A stretch of DNA of 64,000 nucleotides from Tipula vernalis (Eukaryota; Arthropoda; Insecta; Diptera; Tipulidae): positions 188,268,591 through 188,332,590 of the forward strand of contig OY282558.1 in NCBI GenBank assembly GCA_958295665.1, read 5' to 3'. Made by a program: the position numbers and the translations under genes. Shown here piece after piece: positions 9,639 through 22,306 of the stretch. Below the pieces are notes generated by a model. The model ran no database searches, was not told the origin of the DNA, and saw nothing but the letters and a program-made list of their open reading frames with translations. Position 1 is the stretch's first letter. Each line of letters opens with the position of its first letter.

Positions 9639-12600
9639 ATGAAACCTAAAAAACCCGCTGATAATAAAAAGGTCGCTACGCGCAAAACACCTGGTGAAAA
9701 ACCAGCTGGGTAAATGTTAAAACCACATCCTTGATTTTTCATTTCACATCATTCTTCCAATATCTTTATCTATATATAGGAAAAGTAAAAAGGGCCATCC
9801 AAAAAAACAGGCCAAATTGACTGACAAAGAGAAAGCTGAGTATGTTATTATCATCATACATTTTTATTACACAGTATTGGCTAAATAATTGCCTTTACAG
9901 ATTAGAATTGAGGAAACAACAAAAACTTCAAGAAGAACGTGAATACAAGGATAACGAAAAATATTATAAATATATTGCCGCATTGAAAGAACAAAATATT
10001 CGAGATGCACTTCTATCTGATCCAATAAAAACAATCGTTTCGATGCGCCGTGCCCACAAAATAATGAAGCAAAATAAATTGGAAGCAAAAAGATGGAACG
10101 AATATCTAAGCTGCTCAACCCTTCCGAATGTAAAAGATTCGCCTGGCGTTCGAGCTTTCATTTATATGTGGCAAAATGAGATTAAAGAAGATTTAAAGAA
10201 TCATATTTCGTGGGTCTTGCGGGTCAACGAAAAAAGTTTCTTAACCCAGGACATTTACAAGGAAAATGTTTGTTTTTGGAAATTATACAATCAACAACCA
10301 GTCGTAGGTGAACATTACGTACCTCGTGTTGAACAGTGTCATACTCTTTTAAATGAAATAGAGCTTGAGCTTCGTGAAATTACCGAACCAGAACTACTAG
10401 CTGTAATTAACTAATTGGATAGTATCAAAAACTAGAAAGAATATAAATACTTCTTGTCCTGCGGATATTTGCTTTGTATGACATAGGGAGCCTTTATATT
10501 CGTTCTAGTTTTTGATACTATCGATATTGTAGTAATTATGTTCGTTTTCAGATCAAAAAAGAACTTCGCTCCCAATTGGAGAATGTTCTAGACACATTCA
10601 CCATCCGAATTCTATCGAATGTGGAACGGGACATGACTCGGATTGATGCTTTTATTGCGAACCACAATTTCAAATCGGCATATTTCTCTTTGTCACTATG
10701 GTCCACCCGACCGGTACCGCAGCCATCTAAAATCTGGATGACAAAGGATGACGTGATTGATTTAGATTTTTCCGAGATAAACGCTAAAATTATTTTGCCA
10801 AATCAGTACAAAACCGACGGTTTTTCATTTCGAGGCCTAAAGCTGCAATATGATCATTTAAGTGATACCGCACGAAGCGCTAAACTTAATGTTAGATTTC
10901 CGCCCACACCAGATTTGCGTACAGCCAACGAAATAGAGTGGAAAAAGCGGGAAGAAATTATGCATACAAAATTAGATGAAATGAGAGAGGAAAGAGCAAA
11001 ATGGGAGAAAAAGGAAATGGAAAAGAGTGAAGAGAAAAAAGTGAAGCCACTTAAACCGAACCGTGTTCCAGCACCAAATACTAAAAGTAAAATAAAAGGC
11101 CCCACATTAGTTACTGAATCGACAGTTGTAGATGTAACCGAAGACTACTTAAAGTACGAAGAAGCCCTGTTTACACAACAAAGGAGTGATATGTGTGCAG
11201 AATCTCTATATCTTACCGACGGTGAAATTAACTTACGTGAATTCCGTTTGTTTGGGGGTATTTACGCTTTCCACTATTTGAAACGACCTCCGCAATATAC
11301 TCAACTTAAATATCAGTTCCTTTATAACATTGATAATCGCCAAATATTGGAGCCCGCCGAATTTATTACAACCGGTGACAATGACTTGATTGAACTTCAT
11401 CTAAAATTAAGTGGAAATGTAAGCTGGTGGGTTACCCCTATCGCTTGCTATTGGCAGCCGTGGGAAGAAAGCGACGAATTTCAAGCGCTGTCACCTGAAT
11501 TACAAGATTTTCATAAAAACTATGATAAGTACGTTAAAAAGTTGGAAAACCTTTTATTTACGCAGAAAAGACCCAAGAATAATTTCAATCTAGTAAAATG
11601 TTTTAATGATTTCTACCTTGATGTGTTACCGTTAGGTATTGATTTACACAAACTAATGCAAGATTATATTGTGCCGCGAATGCCAATTACATTGAAATTT
11701 AAAGTTGAATTGGATGCTGAAATGGAGGTTTTACGAAAAGAGGCACTTCAATTGAAGGAGATCGAAATGGATAGGAATGAAACAAATCAGAAACGGCGTG
11801 CTTTATTTGATGCTGAAATGAAAGATCATTTAGCAAAAATTCGTGCCGACATTGATGATGCGTTGGTTAAAATGCGAGATGAATTCAATAAACTGTATGT
11901 AGCTGAACGAGAGCGATTGATTAATCTTGGCGAAAATGAATTAATGATTGACAAATTTTTGAAACATAAAAGGGAAGTAGACGAGGTAAAAATGCGAGAT
12001 TTTGATATGGATGCAATGTCAGAATACCATGACTATGTCGAAAGCCAGTTTAAAGAACGCATACTAGCGGTGGAATCGAAATATGAAGCCACGATTGCTC
12101 CAACACACAGTAATGTCATAAAGGAAGAGCCGGTCGAGTTGTTTCTAACCAAATCGCGTCAGCTGCCCTTACAATTGATTAATGGGGACGCAGTTAATAA
12201 CTTTGATGTTCCAAACACAGAAGATTCTCCTGGTTATGATGGACAGCTTTCCGACAATATGTTGCTATCAACGTTTCTTCGCTATTTAAAATTTTTGTAT
12301 GAAAAAGATATACCGCATTTCACCGGAACACACAAGGTTGAGGTAGTAGAGGAAATACCAATTAAGACGATTTTAGATACGCCGGTTTCATCTGACACAA
12401 AACATAAAAACGCGCAAGACAAAAGGCCAACCTCAAAAACGAAACGCTCAAGTGATGGTTCGAAAAAAAAAGAAGCTCCTACTCCAAATACAACCCCAAC
12501 ATCTGGAAATGTACACACAAAAAAGCAAAAATATAATTTAGAAGAACCTGAAAAACCACCACAAGCGGAAGTGGCACAAAAGGCTTCGCTTCCTTCTGCT

Positions 12601-13590
12601 CACATAAAAGGAAATCTTTTGCAGTCGGTACCAACTCCAAATACAACCCCAACATCTTCAAATGTACACACAAAAAAGCAAAAATATCATTTAGAAGAAC
12701 CTGAAAAACAATCACAAGCGGAAGTGGTACAAAAGGCTTCGATTCCTTCTGTTCACATAAAAGGAAATATATTGCAGTTGGTACCACATTTTCCCGGGAA
12801 ATGGATACGATCTGGTATAACCCTGACCGCTTATAATGCTGAGCTAAATGAAGCAAAATGCCAAATATCCCGTTTTGGAACATTTGGATTTGCGATGCCC
12901 CTTTACTGCAATTTTCCTTATCAATATTGGGAAATATTTCCAAACTCACACAAAAAGCATTCCGTCCTATTAAAGGTTATTGGAAATTATTTTGAAGTTA
13001 AAATTGAAATAACCGATGAAGGATATTTAATTGAACGAATTGAGCCGAATACTATAAATTTTATTAGGAATAGAACCGCAGCCGCGCTACAATATCATGA
13101 TTTGAAAGATTTCTTACTCAATTCTGGCATTAATATATTTCCACAGCGTGACGCCCAAATCTATATCGATGGTATTACCGAGAAACACCGATCAATGGAA
13201 GATCACGCTTACTATTGTATTGCCCAATTTACACTTTCGCACTATTTTCGTAAATCTGATTTTAATCGATCGTCAAATTATCGCATTGGCCTAGTTGAAT
13301 TTTATGAAGTACGGGATAATGTGAGTATACCAGATGAATTTACACAAATTATGATCACACCGGAAAGGTGTAATTTTGTAGTTGCATCCGAGGTAACTAC
13401 CAAAACTGGTTATAAATATATAGATTATAAAATGGTGCCTACAGAGCAGGAATTTCATCCCGACATATATAATATGCTTATGGGCAATTGTAATGAACAG
13501 TCAAAGAAATATCATCAACAAATGAGAAATGTGCATCGTTTTAATGTGGCGCGTTTGCTTTGCGCCATACGACCATTGAGTTTTACATAA
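9639..13590 (+). CDS. DNAI7: DNAI7/CASC1 homologue (axonemal dynein-associated protein), four exons
   Basis: Proposed exons: 9639-9709, 9780-9839, 9901-10402 and 10552-13590. All donors are GT and acceptors AG, phases match, and the total is 1223 residues. The N-terminus is Lys-rich, then a coil (LRKQQKLQEER) leads into the CASC1 N-terminal block (RWNEYLSC...FIYMW, residues about 110-140). The family signature LREFRLFGGIYAFHYL lies near residue 437. The C-terminal domain (about 958-1223) includes FGTFGFAMPLYCNFPYQYW, NIFPQRDAQIYIDG and the ending RLLCAIRPLSF. Known for the family: DNAI7 (IC97 in Chlamydomonas) associates with inner-arm axonemal dynein and tubulin in motile cilia and sperm flagella. 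Odd: vertebrate DNAI7 is about 720 residues. Here an extra 400 or so residues sit between the middle and C-terminal domains: a coiled-coil (about 595-730) and a Lys/Pro/Thr-rich linker with a 51-residue tandem duplication. It is the only clear host gene here and looks functional. Confidence 0.85.
10418..10522. repeat. 30-bp inverted repeat inside intron 3 of the DNAI7 homologue
   Basis: Arms 10418-10447 and 10493-10522 are inverted copies with one mismatch (GATAGTATCAAAAACTAG on the left, its complement on the right), with a 45-base loop. The intron is 149 bases, so the hairpin fills most of it and brings the donor (10403) and acceptor (10551) close together. It is either a small MITE or a splicing-related stem. 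Confidence 0.85.
12481..12786 (+). repeat. In-frame 153-bp tandem duplication in the DNAI7 homologue
   Basis: ACTCCAAATACAACCCCAAC starts at 12481 and again at 12634, a period of 153 bases or 51 codons. Both units encode TPNTTPTS.NVHTKKQKY then LEEPEK and end in HIKGN. The copies differ at a few codons, so the frame has been kept while they diverged. Confidence 0.9.
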
Positions 13591-14859
13591 ATGGGGGGGG
13601 GGATGAAAGGGTTTCAGTAAAATACATAAGTTTCATTTATAGTTTGCTGTTTTAATTTCTCTGGGCTTCGTTTGAGTATTGTACAGTGTTAGATGTATAA
13701 ATTCTAATTTTTAGGAAATGCGAAAAATTGTTTAACGCGCCGTTTTTCCGAATAAATAATTTAATTAGGAGTGGAAAAATTTCGCCAACACGTTAAATTA
13801 AATTAAATTGAAAAAATCTGTTAGTTTTTGATTTAATTAATTTATTCGTAATATTTAAACCTGCGAAAATTTGTATCTGATTTTATGAAATCTCCTTTTT
13901 GTATAGCAACGCTTTTATTTTGTACAAAATTGTATTTCATTAGAATTATGTGAACTCGCAAAGTATTCTTAATATAAGCTAAATTAGATTTTGTGTTTTT
14001 TATGAAGATAACGATTTTTTTATGATAACTTAATTTAAAAAAAAAAATTAAATTAACGAATTCTGATTTGTATCGTTCGTGGGATATAAAATAAATATTG
14101 CGTGGTTGGAATGTGGTGGTTCAAGCGAGGTTAACGAAAAATTAATGAAAACATCTACAGCACTACGGTTATATATTGTAACTTCTTTTGTAAGTACTTT
14201 ACTACCGTGAATGGAAGACCGATATTAAAAAAAAATATTTATTTTAAACCCCCTTCAGCATTCGATGTTCTGTGTTGTATCCCATCTACAATTTTTTCAA
14301 TAGGTTTGGTATGTATAAAGTAAGGCAGCTTCTGATACATTAGTCTAAGTGCTGGTCCGTTAAAGTGTTGCGATATTTACATTTTATTATTTTCATTTGA
14401 AAAAAATAAGATTCGCATAAGTACGTAGATCCAAAACAAGAATGTAAGCATTCCGCACATGAAAGTTATGATATGTTTCTTTTGGGACATATTACCAAAA
14501 ATGTTCGGCTGAAAGTCCCGATTTAGGTATTAAATCGTTTGGAATGTTAATCCAAACGATCACGACAAGTTCAATATTCATTTGAAATAGCAATCTAAGT
14601 TTCTTTGCTGTTGCTTCTACTTATATTATCAAATGGATAGTTCATAAATAAAACAATCCCTTCCAATTTTTGGAAGCCGTTTAAATATTTTTCAGACTCT
14701 TAATATTTTTCATTTCACAAACATAGCCGCGTGGAACGTAATTTTATAAAGTGGTTCTGTAAAATCCATTGATTAGAAATTGAGTGCAACTCGTAAACAC
14801 ATTATATACTATATATTCGGTAAATCAGTGAAAGTGATTCAGTATTCAGATAATTGGTA
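13591..14859. other. 3' flank of the DNAI7 homologue, no further gene
   Basis: A run of G follows the stop codon. AATAAA-type polyadenylation signals occur, for example near 13751, but which one is used cannot be told. The rest is AT-rich with no recognised repeat. Confidence 0.5.
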
Positions 14860-17800
14860 ATATCAAGGCAGTGCTTACTCGGCTAAAAGATAACTTTATG
14901 GATAAAATAAATGCATCAACAACCATTCAGGCCATCAATGTATGCCTGGAGTTCCTGGAAAAGCACTACGTCGAATTTGGTGATATAGAAAACCAGAGAA
15001 ATTACAGATTGAAGCAAGGCAGAGGGATTAAATTCAAACCAATTTCAAAGCACCCTAAATAAAACATTAACTCGTCAACAACAATAATATTTTGATCATT
15101 TGAATCAAACTGGCCCAACAACATCCACGTGCGACTTTCACCAAGGATAGATATTCCCCATTCAGTGGAGGATATTCCGAATTCACGTCGCTCAAGGATT
15201 TATTTGAGGTAAGCATCCATAATTATCATTCACTAACAAATGTACACAAGTTTCAATATTTACATATGATCTCATTAAGCACATTACCGCTTCAGATACC
15301 AAATACAAAAATGCTGGGATTAAGGTAAAGAACGATATAATCGTATGGGCCACATCATATCGTCCTTAATCTTTAAGTTCTTATAAATACCATTAAGTTC
15401 TTATATACTTAGAATGGCGCGACCCATGGCTTATTCACCTGTTAATGGACAAAATGGACACTGACACCAAGTAATCATGGTTATTGCACATTGGATGCAA
15501 GAGCTATCCGACATTCGATGAGTTCCTCACATTTTTAATAGCAAGCATGCGATCAAAGTTTGAAGAGAATCACTTGCAATAAACCAAGGTCCACACTGCA
15601 GTCATATGGCATGACGTCAACATAAGCTCAACCATACATGGTCACACTGAAGAAATACAGTGCTTGTACGGAGGATTCTTCCATATCACAAGCTGAGGAA
15701 TTGTCAATTTCAACGGATTCCGCAATTACGAATCATAATTTGTCAGGTACTGTTTCAAACCATAGTTTGTTATCAAATATCACTCAAGGTAATGGTTTCA
15801 ATCAAGCATGCTATGGGATTCACTCATAAGTTTAGAGCACTACTGGACTCAGAATCGCAATGCTCTTTAATATCAGAGTTATGCGTCAGGCAGCTGCGAT
15901 TCAAACGAACACACGCCCGAATATTTGTTGGATTGATCACTAATATCATAATTCGATTAATTCACATAAAGTCCTAACATTAATTTTAGACAGATTAACA
16001 TCATTGCCCCTGTAGATCGAGGAAATTTGAAGTTCATTTTTGGATTAGAACTAGCTGGTCCCTTATTTGATCAACCGTAAAAAACCCTTAAAGGAGTCAC
16101 TCGTCGAAACAAAAAACCATATTTGGATGGGTGATAGCTGGACAAACAATGATTAGTGAGAACGCTACCTATAGAAGCCGACAAAACATTGAGAGGAATT
16201 TTTAAACTTGAGGAAGTTCAAACGCAAAAGGATGGTAGATATGTTGTACGGCTCCCATTCAAAAAGGACGAGATATCTCTAGGAAATTCAATGCACAAGG
16301 CATATCAACCAATTCTGGCATTGGAACGTCGGTTCATTAAGGATAATAAATTGGAGGAGAAGTACAGTTTATTCATGAATACCTACCAATCCCTTGGACA
16401 GATGAAACTTTTATTAACTACAGATAGGTTATTAGATGATAACCGCACGTTTAACCTTCCATATTATGCTGTTTTTAAAAAAAAGTTAAGCAATAGTAGT
16501 GGTAGTTTTCGATGGCTCCAGTAAGAGTTCAAGTGGTATTTCACTAAACGAAAGGTTAGTAGTCGGCCCGATCATTCAACCGACGCTCTAAGAAATTCTC
16601 ATCCGTTTTCGAAACAATAAAATTGCTCTAGTCGCTACCATTGAGAAAATGTAACGGCAGGTTTTAGCGAATTCCGACGATACCAATTATCAGAGAACCT
16701 TGTGGAGAGAAGATTCTAGTGAACCCCTGGAACATTCTGTTTTAACCACGGTTACCTACGGAACTTCTGCATCACCATTTTTAGCTGCTAGAACCTTACA
16801 GCAGTTAGAACAAGATGAAAGTTTGCACTATCCGGAAGCAGCTCCAATGGTGTTGCGAGACCTTTACGTCGATGATCTGCTCACTGGTGCCAAAAATCGA
16901 TTGGAAGCGATTGATTTAAAAATAAAATTAGTAAATATGTTGGCGTCAGAAGGTTCCTAATTGCGAAAATGGAAATCCAATATTCAAGAACTTTGTGATA
17001 TAACCGATAAACGTTTTTCTGCAGTGTCTTTTGATGATGAATTAGATTCAATAAAAATATTGGGACTGCACTGGCTTCTGAATAAAGATTATTTTACGTC
17101 TAAGGTTAATGTTGACAGTGACAGTTAACGCTACAAAAAAAACTTTACTTCCCGAGCATCGCGGATTTTTGACCCTCTGGAATTGGAATTTATACAAATG
17201 AGCAAGCTTACGGAACAGCAATATATTGTCGCAGTCAAGACGATATAAAGAACGTATAATTGCGGTTGATCACCGCTAAAATAGAGGTACCAACAGTAAG
17301 AACAGTATCTCTACCAAGGCTAGAGTTGTGTGGAGCACATCTGCTGACAAAATTAATAAGTCGATTAAATCTGATGGATATATATGAACCATTACAATTT
17401 TATGCATTGACAGACTCATCGGTGGTTTTAGCATGGCTCTCAACACATCTAAGCAAATGGAAGGCGTTTATTGCTAATGACAGCTCAGAAATACTTGCTA
17501 TTATTTCACGTGAACACTGGAATCATGTTCCATCTAAGGACAATCCTGCAGATTGCGCAACTCGAGGACAGTCTCCGGCTGATCCAGTTAAGTTTGATTT
17601 TTGGTGGTATGGACTAAAATGGATGAAACAACGCCGTGAAGCCTGGCTAAAACGTGACAAGCTGCTAGTTTGTAAGCCTAACAATACGGCCGTTTCCCAA
17701 CAAATCAAACTAACGCTTATTTTCATATTTTTAATGAACAAGATTCCAAGTTGGTGTACGATTCGGCGGGTAGTGGTCTTTGTCAAAGATTCATAAATAA

Positions 17801-18375
17801 CTGCAAGGCCAACAAATATGAGACAATCATTAAACGACAAGGTTTCTAACTAGCAACGAAATAAAAGAAGCTGGGAACAAATTATTGATTTGGGCACAAG
17901 AGGAAACATTTGGAATCCAAATAAACACTTTATTGATGCAAAAGGCACTATCATCAAAAGACACGTTGATTTATTTGGCCCCTTTTATTGATCCACCTGG
18001 GATCACGCGAGTTTTTGTTATCCCTTAACCTGAGTAAAATGATTGGCAACTATTACCACTTTAACGTTATTCGGCAAAGGTTTTGGATCTTGGGTGCACA
18101 TAGCACAGCTCGCCAAATTGTACATAAATGCTTAATTTGTTTCCGGTAGTCTGCAAAAATAAGTATACAGCTAATGTGTAATTTACCACCATCGAGAGTT
18201 ACAGCCAGGAGAGCTTTATACCGGGTCGGAGTACTCACCACAAAAAGAGGAACAGGTGTAAGGCATGTCAAGGGTTATATCTCAGTATTCGTCGGTCTAG
18301 CTATTGAATTTGGAAGTAGTATCGAATCTTATAAGCCTAAAATTATTTTTACTAAGTTACCTTCTAATTTTTGAC
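14860..18375 (+). pseudogene. BEL/Pao retrotransposon relic 1 (gag to integrase N-terminus)
   Basis: Plus-strand fragments in several frames follow BEL/Pao order. Gag: LTRLKDNFMDKINASTTIQ (14871 on) and FSGGYSEFTSLKDLFE (about 15160-15210). Protease: ALLDSESQCSLISE (about 15838), with the catalytic DSG changed to DSE. Pol N-terminal part: 16156-16524 (KDGRYVVRLPFK). RT with YVDDLLTGA: 16700-16960. RNase H and connection: 17260-17796 (SLPRLELCGAHLL, TDSSVVLAWLS, NPADCATRG). Integrase zinc region: about 18060-18150 (RQRFWILGAHSTARQIVHKCLICF), followed by the start of the core and then a break. The DDE core and LTRs were not found. Many stops and frame changes make it dead. In life these proteins build particles and copy the element. 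Confidence 0.8.
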
Positions 18376-20982
18376 CGAAACTGTTTTCTTTATTTTTCAC
18401 TGAACTGCCTTTGACTGCGACCCTGGAGCCAACGTACAGGCTTAGGAAGGCATTTCAGCCAAAAAGCAAACGAACCGAAAGACATTCCAGTGAAAAATGT
18501 GTGCCTCAAATACCTTTCAAGACGGTTGCTCAGTCCAAATACACAAAGGGCATTTCAGTCAAATGATTTTTTGACTGAAATTCATTTTTAAACGATATGT
18601 GCAAGTTTATGATTGAAACGCCTTTCGTTTTATGACTAAAATGTTTTTGACTGCGGTATTTCCAGAGCCGCCTCAAGCATGATCAGTATTTTCCTAATAT
18701 CTCTTAAAGCCACTTTCATGAGTTTTTATTTAGAAGGCTTTTACTATGTATACCTATTTTACTATTTCTCAAAACGGGTTGATGAAGCGGTTATCAAAAG
18801 CAGCTACGAGCAATAACATTTTCAAGGCGCAAATTGTACACTAAGTGAAGAAACTGCCAAATATTCTAATGTAACGATGTGCCTACAAATTGCAAGAGAC
18901 AAGGGGTATTAAATGATCCGTAATTGATAAGCGTTACTTAACATAACAAATTCGATGGAATTTCCTCTCGATATAACTTGAATGCCTTCCCGATAAAACT
19001 TGAAGCACGCACATGCAATTATGCACCACTAAGTACATGGGAGAGGATTAACATAGATCCTATTTGGTTCGAGACAGATCAAGGCATATTGAGTGAAATG
19101 TGAGGGATTGGAGAGAAATTCGAACATATCATGAAGTAGTTCAACGTCAACCAAAACCATACCCAGCTCTCACAAATTTGCCATATCATTTAGGTGTGAA
19201 CTAAGTATATCAGTAATCTGAATACCGCAAAAAGCATCTACATAAATTTTAATTAAAAACTAAAAATTCCATGATAAAATTCGTCTTCATAAATATTTCA
19301 ATTACCCACTTTATATGATACTAATGTGGCTTTTGTTTACCCCATTTAGTTTACCTATATTTATGTTTAAAGCAAAACTTATGCTGGAACTAAATGGTGT
19401 AGTGTGTGTATATACGTGACAGAAACTAATAAATTTATATAAAAGATTTTTTTTTTTTTAATTTAAATATTTTCATTTTGATTTAATATCCGAAATATTT
19501 TCTAAAGTACATAATATTCATTCCTATTAAAATCAAACTCAGTTTACTACCCGTATAAATAAAAACTCGTTTATGTATGAGAAAAGGAATAAAGAGAAAT
19601 TATGCAATCAATAAAATATTATGTATTTCCACCTTGCGGTGAAATAAAAAATACTTTACCGATTTTCACGTATTTTATTACCGTTTTCATTACGTTTTCA
19701 CCTACGTACATTTATTGAAAGTGTAAAACGTATATGATGAAATTGGATTAAAATTAGTTATGTGGTAGATTTTTATTGACTGAGTGAAATGGTTCTACAG
19801 ATATTCGGTATAATGTATACATACATACGTACATATATCTCTAAAAATGTAATTCCAAAGAATCAGTAAAATCCAATTAAAGTCATAGCAATAAAATTGA
19901 TATGGTTTAGTTGATTTCGCACACAATCATATATCGTAAACTATAGATCTGGGAATTCAAAACACTTTTATATGATTTCAAGTAATTTTGCGAATACATT
20001 TTTATTTTTCCCCACTGTAACGAAGTTATATTGGGTAAGTATGTATGTTGTTTCAGATTTTGACATTTCTCGTCGAATTAGTTTACTAAGACCCCAAAAC
20101 ATCGATTCAAAATATGTCGCGTCCATCTTTAAGCCCTGGCAGTCACAAATATTGATATTTTTGGTCGAATTTTTTTTTGAAATATAGGTTTTAGTAATAA
20201 ACAGTATATGTTAACTTTTGGTTCTAGAATAGAAAGAGTTGCAGTGGAAGAGAAAACTACAAAATTTTCTCCAAAACGGTACCTATTAGTTTTTGTATTT
20301 TAAGGATTTTGAATGCAACAATTCATTATCTGCCTGTCTACAAAATTTAAGGTCAATTGAAGCAATGGAGTGATTTTAACAAAAAACATTAAAAACAAAT
20401 TAGTTGAACGGTTTTCTAAGGTAATATAAAACTTTCAGAAGAAACGGTTCTCTAGTTTTAATACTCCTTGCATATTCCAACAAGTCCATAAGTTTAAGAT
20501 AAAATAAAATTTCAATTTTTAAATTTACCTGCAATACTATGTTGATGGCAAATAATAGCCGCATTTTTATACACACAGCGTTCCGGATTTGATCAAAGTT
20601 TACGTTGAAAGAAGCAACAAAAATTGGACAGCTCTTTGCATTTCTTTGTCGTTTTGTCGAAAATGATAAGCGTCAGGGAATGCACCTCGACGAATGTGTA
20701 CCTCGAGATTATCGACAATAATTCCAAAAAAGAAATGTCTAGGAAGCTAATAAATCTAAATTCTTTCTGTGACGGTTTATTGATATTTTATAACATTTTA
20801 CTGATGGAACTTACAATGACATATTGATCGATACATTATTTGTGAATTGCTTTAATGAAATCGTCCTTAAAGGTATTATTTCCGAGTAATAAATTGTATT
20901 GGTATTAAAGCTCGAGCAGAGCAGGTTAAGGAGAGGTAGTGATAATGGTGGTAGGAGATAGTGAAAATGTACTTATTGTTCT
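18376..20982. other. Spacer between the two BEL/Pao relics
   Basis: No gene is supported. Around 18400-18670 the words CATTTCAGTCAAA, TTTGACTGCG and CCAGAGCC/CCTGGAGCC recur in both orientations, hinting at a decayed foldback. ATACATACGTACATATAT near 19820 is typical microsatellite-like sequence of fly genomes. The rest is AT-rich. Confidence 0.4.
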
Positions 20983-21879
20983 GGCTCTCAGACTTCGATC
21001 ATTACTGAAACATGCGCGCAAAAATTAGGTCTGCAAAAACGAAATGGCAGAATAACTATCCAGGGAGTTGCAAACCAAGGAGCCATAACCACCAAAGGAA
21101 TAACGTCTTTTACCATCAAGCCTCACTTCAAATCAACATTTGAATTGCCGATCATTGCCTATGTCATTCCTTTCATCACCTCAACCCGGCCGATTACGGA
21201 TAGTGCAGCAGCTTCCTGTAAATGTTTGAGAAATGAACCACTGGCTGATCCCAGTATAACATCAGCTACGAGGATCGATTTATTAATCGGAGCCGACAAA
21301 TTTTTTGAATTGATCAAAGAAGAAAAATTACACGACGACCAAGGAACGGTATTCGCTCAAAACACCTATTTAGGATGGGTTCTTACAGGCAACAGTAATT
21401 TAGAAATCACTAGTTCATGTAATGCCATTACGAATACCGACTCAGAAAATAATATTGACGTAGTGTTAAAGAGATTTTGGGAAACCGAAGAGATCTACCA
21501 TGATGTTATAAAGCCGATGCCAGAGCATCAATACTGCGAAGAACTATTCACCACCACCACTAGACGAAGCAAAGATGGGAGATATGAAGTAAGGTTACCG
21601 TTTAAACCAAATCCTCTAAATATTGGTGATTCCCGAAACCTTTGTTTAAAAAGGTTATATTCACTAGAACGAAAACTTGACAAAGATGAAAGACTGTGCC
21701 AATTGTACCACGCATTTATGAATGAATACATGCAGCTGAATCACATGAAAGAAATTGAAACGCCAAACAATTTGCAAGGATTGACATATTTACCGCATCA
21801 CGGTGTTTTGAAGGAATCGAGCACAACGACGAAATTGCGAGTGGTGTTCGACGCATCGGCTCCATTTGACCTGGGATGA
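20983..21879 (+). pseudogene. BEL/Pao relic 2: protease and RT N-terminal part
   Basis: The frame opens within the protease (SGSQTSIITETCAQKLGLQ), so gag and the first part of the active site are lost. It continues through IDLLIGADKFFELI and the pre-RT block KDGRYEVRLPFKP (about residues 145-160 of the 21145 frame), and ends at KLRVVFDASAP, the start of the RT core. The next BEL residues expected, including YVDD, are missing: the following frame (21866 on) already belongs downstream of RT. That is an internal deletion of roughly 1 kb. The ATG at 21145 is only the first Met in a longer open frame. Confidence 0.85.
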
Positions 21880-22303
21880 TCCCTTACCAAAAGAACAAAT
21901 GGAAAAATGGTTAAATATTAGACAAGAAATTAATGACGTGTCTCAAATAACGATTCCTAGATGGCTTAATAGCACCGACAGCAATTTCCAATTGCACGGG
22001 TTTTGTGATGCCAGCGAAGTTGCTTATGCCGCCGTTGTATATTTGCGAAGCCATGCAAATGGAGCTATCACCACGAAGATAATAATCGCCAAAACTAAGG
22101 TGGCCCCAATTAAAAATGTATCTCTGCCTCGATTAGAACTAAATGGAGCGCTTCTGCTAGCTAAATTAGTAAGTAAAATTAAATCGGTGTTGGATATTAC
22201 AGAGCCGCACATATTCATCTGGACAGATTCTACCATAGTCCTAGACTGGCTATCTGCACCCCCAAGAAAGTGGAAAACGTATATTGCTAATCGAACCAGC
22301 TAA
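21866..22303 (+). pseudogene. BEL/Pao relic 2: RNase H region
   Basis: The frame begins WDDPLPKEQMEKW, just past the RT, and contains the BEL RNase H-like block: GFCDASEVAYAAVVY, KNVSLPRLELNGALLLAKL and IWTDSTIVLDWLS. An in-frame TAA at 22301-22303 interrupts it: the next segment (22307 on) is in the same frame and continues the same domain (WRHVSSQQNPADCATRG). Confidence 0.85.
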
Positions 22304-22306
22304 ATA

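Noticed and set aside
12479..12949. 156-codon minus-strand frame opposite the DNAI7 linker.
   Set aside because: It mirrors the 51-codon duplication of the sense gene and has no domain of its own.
20030..20070. Splice-like GGTAAGTATG followed by TTGTTTCAG.
   Set aside because: The implied intron would be under 30 bases and neither side is coding.
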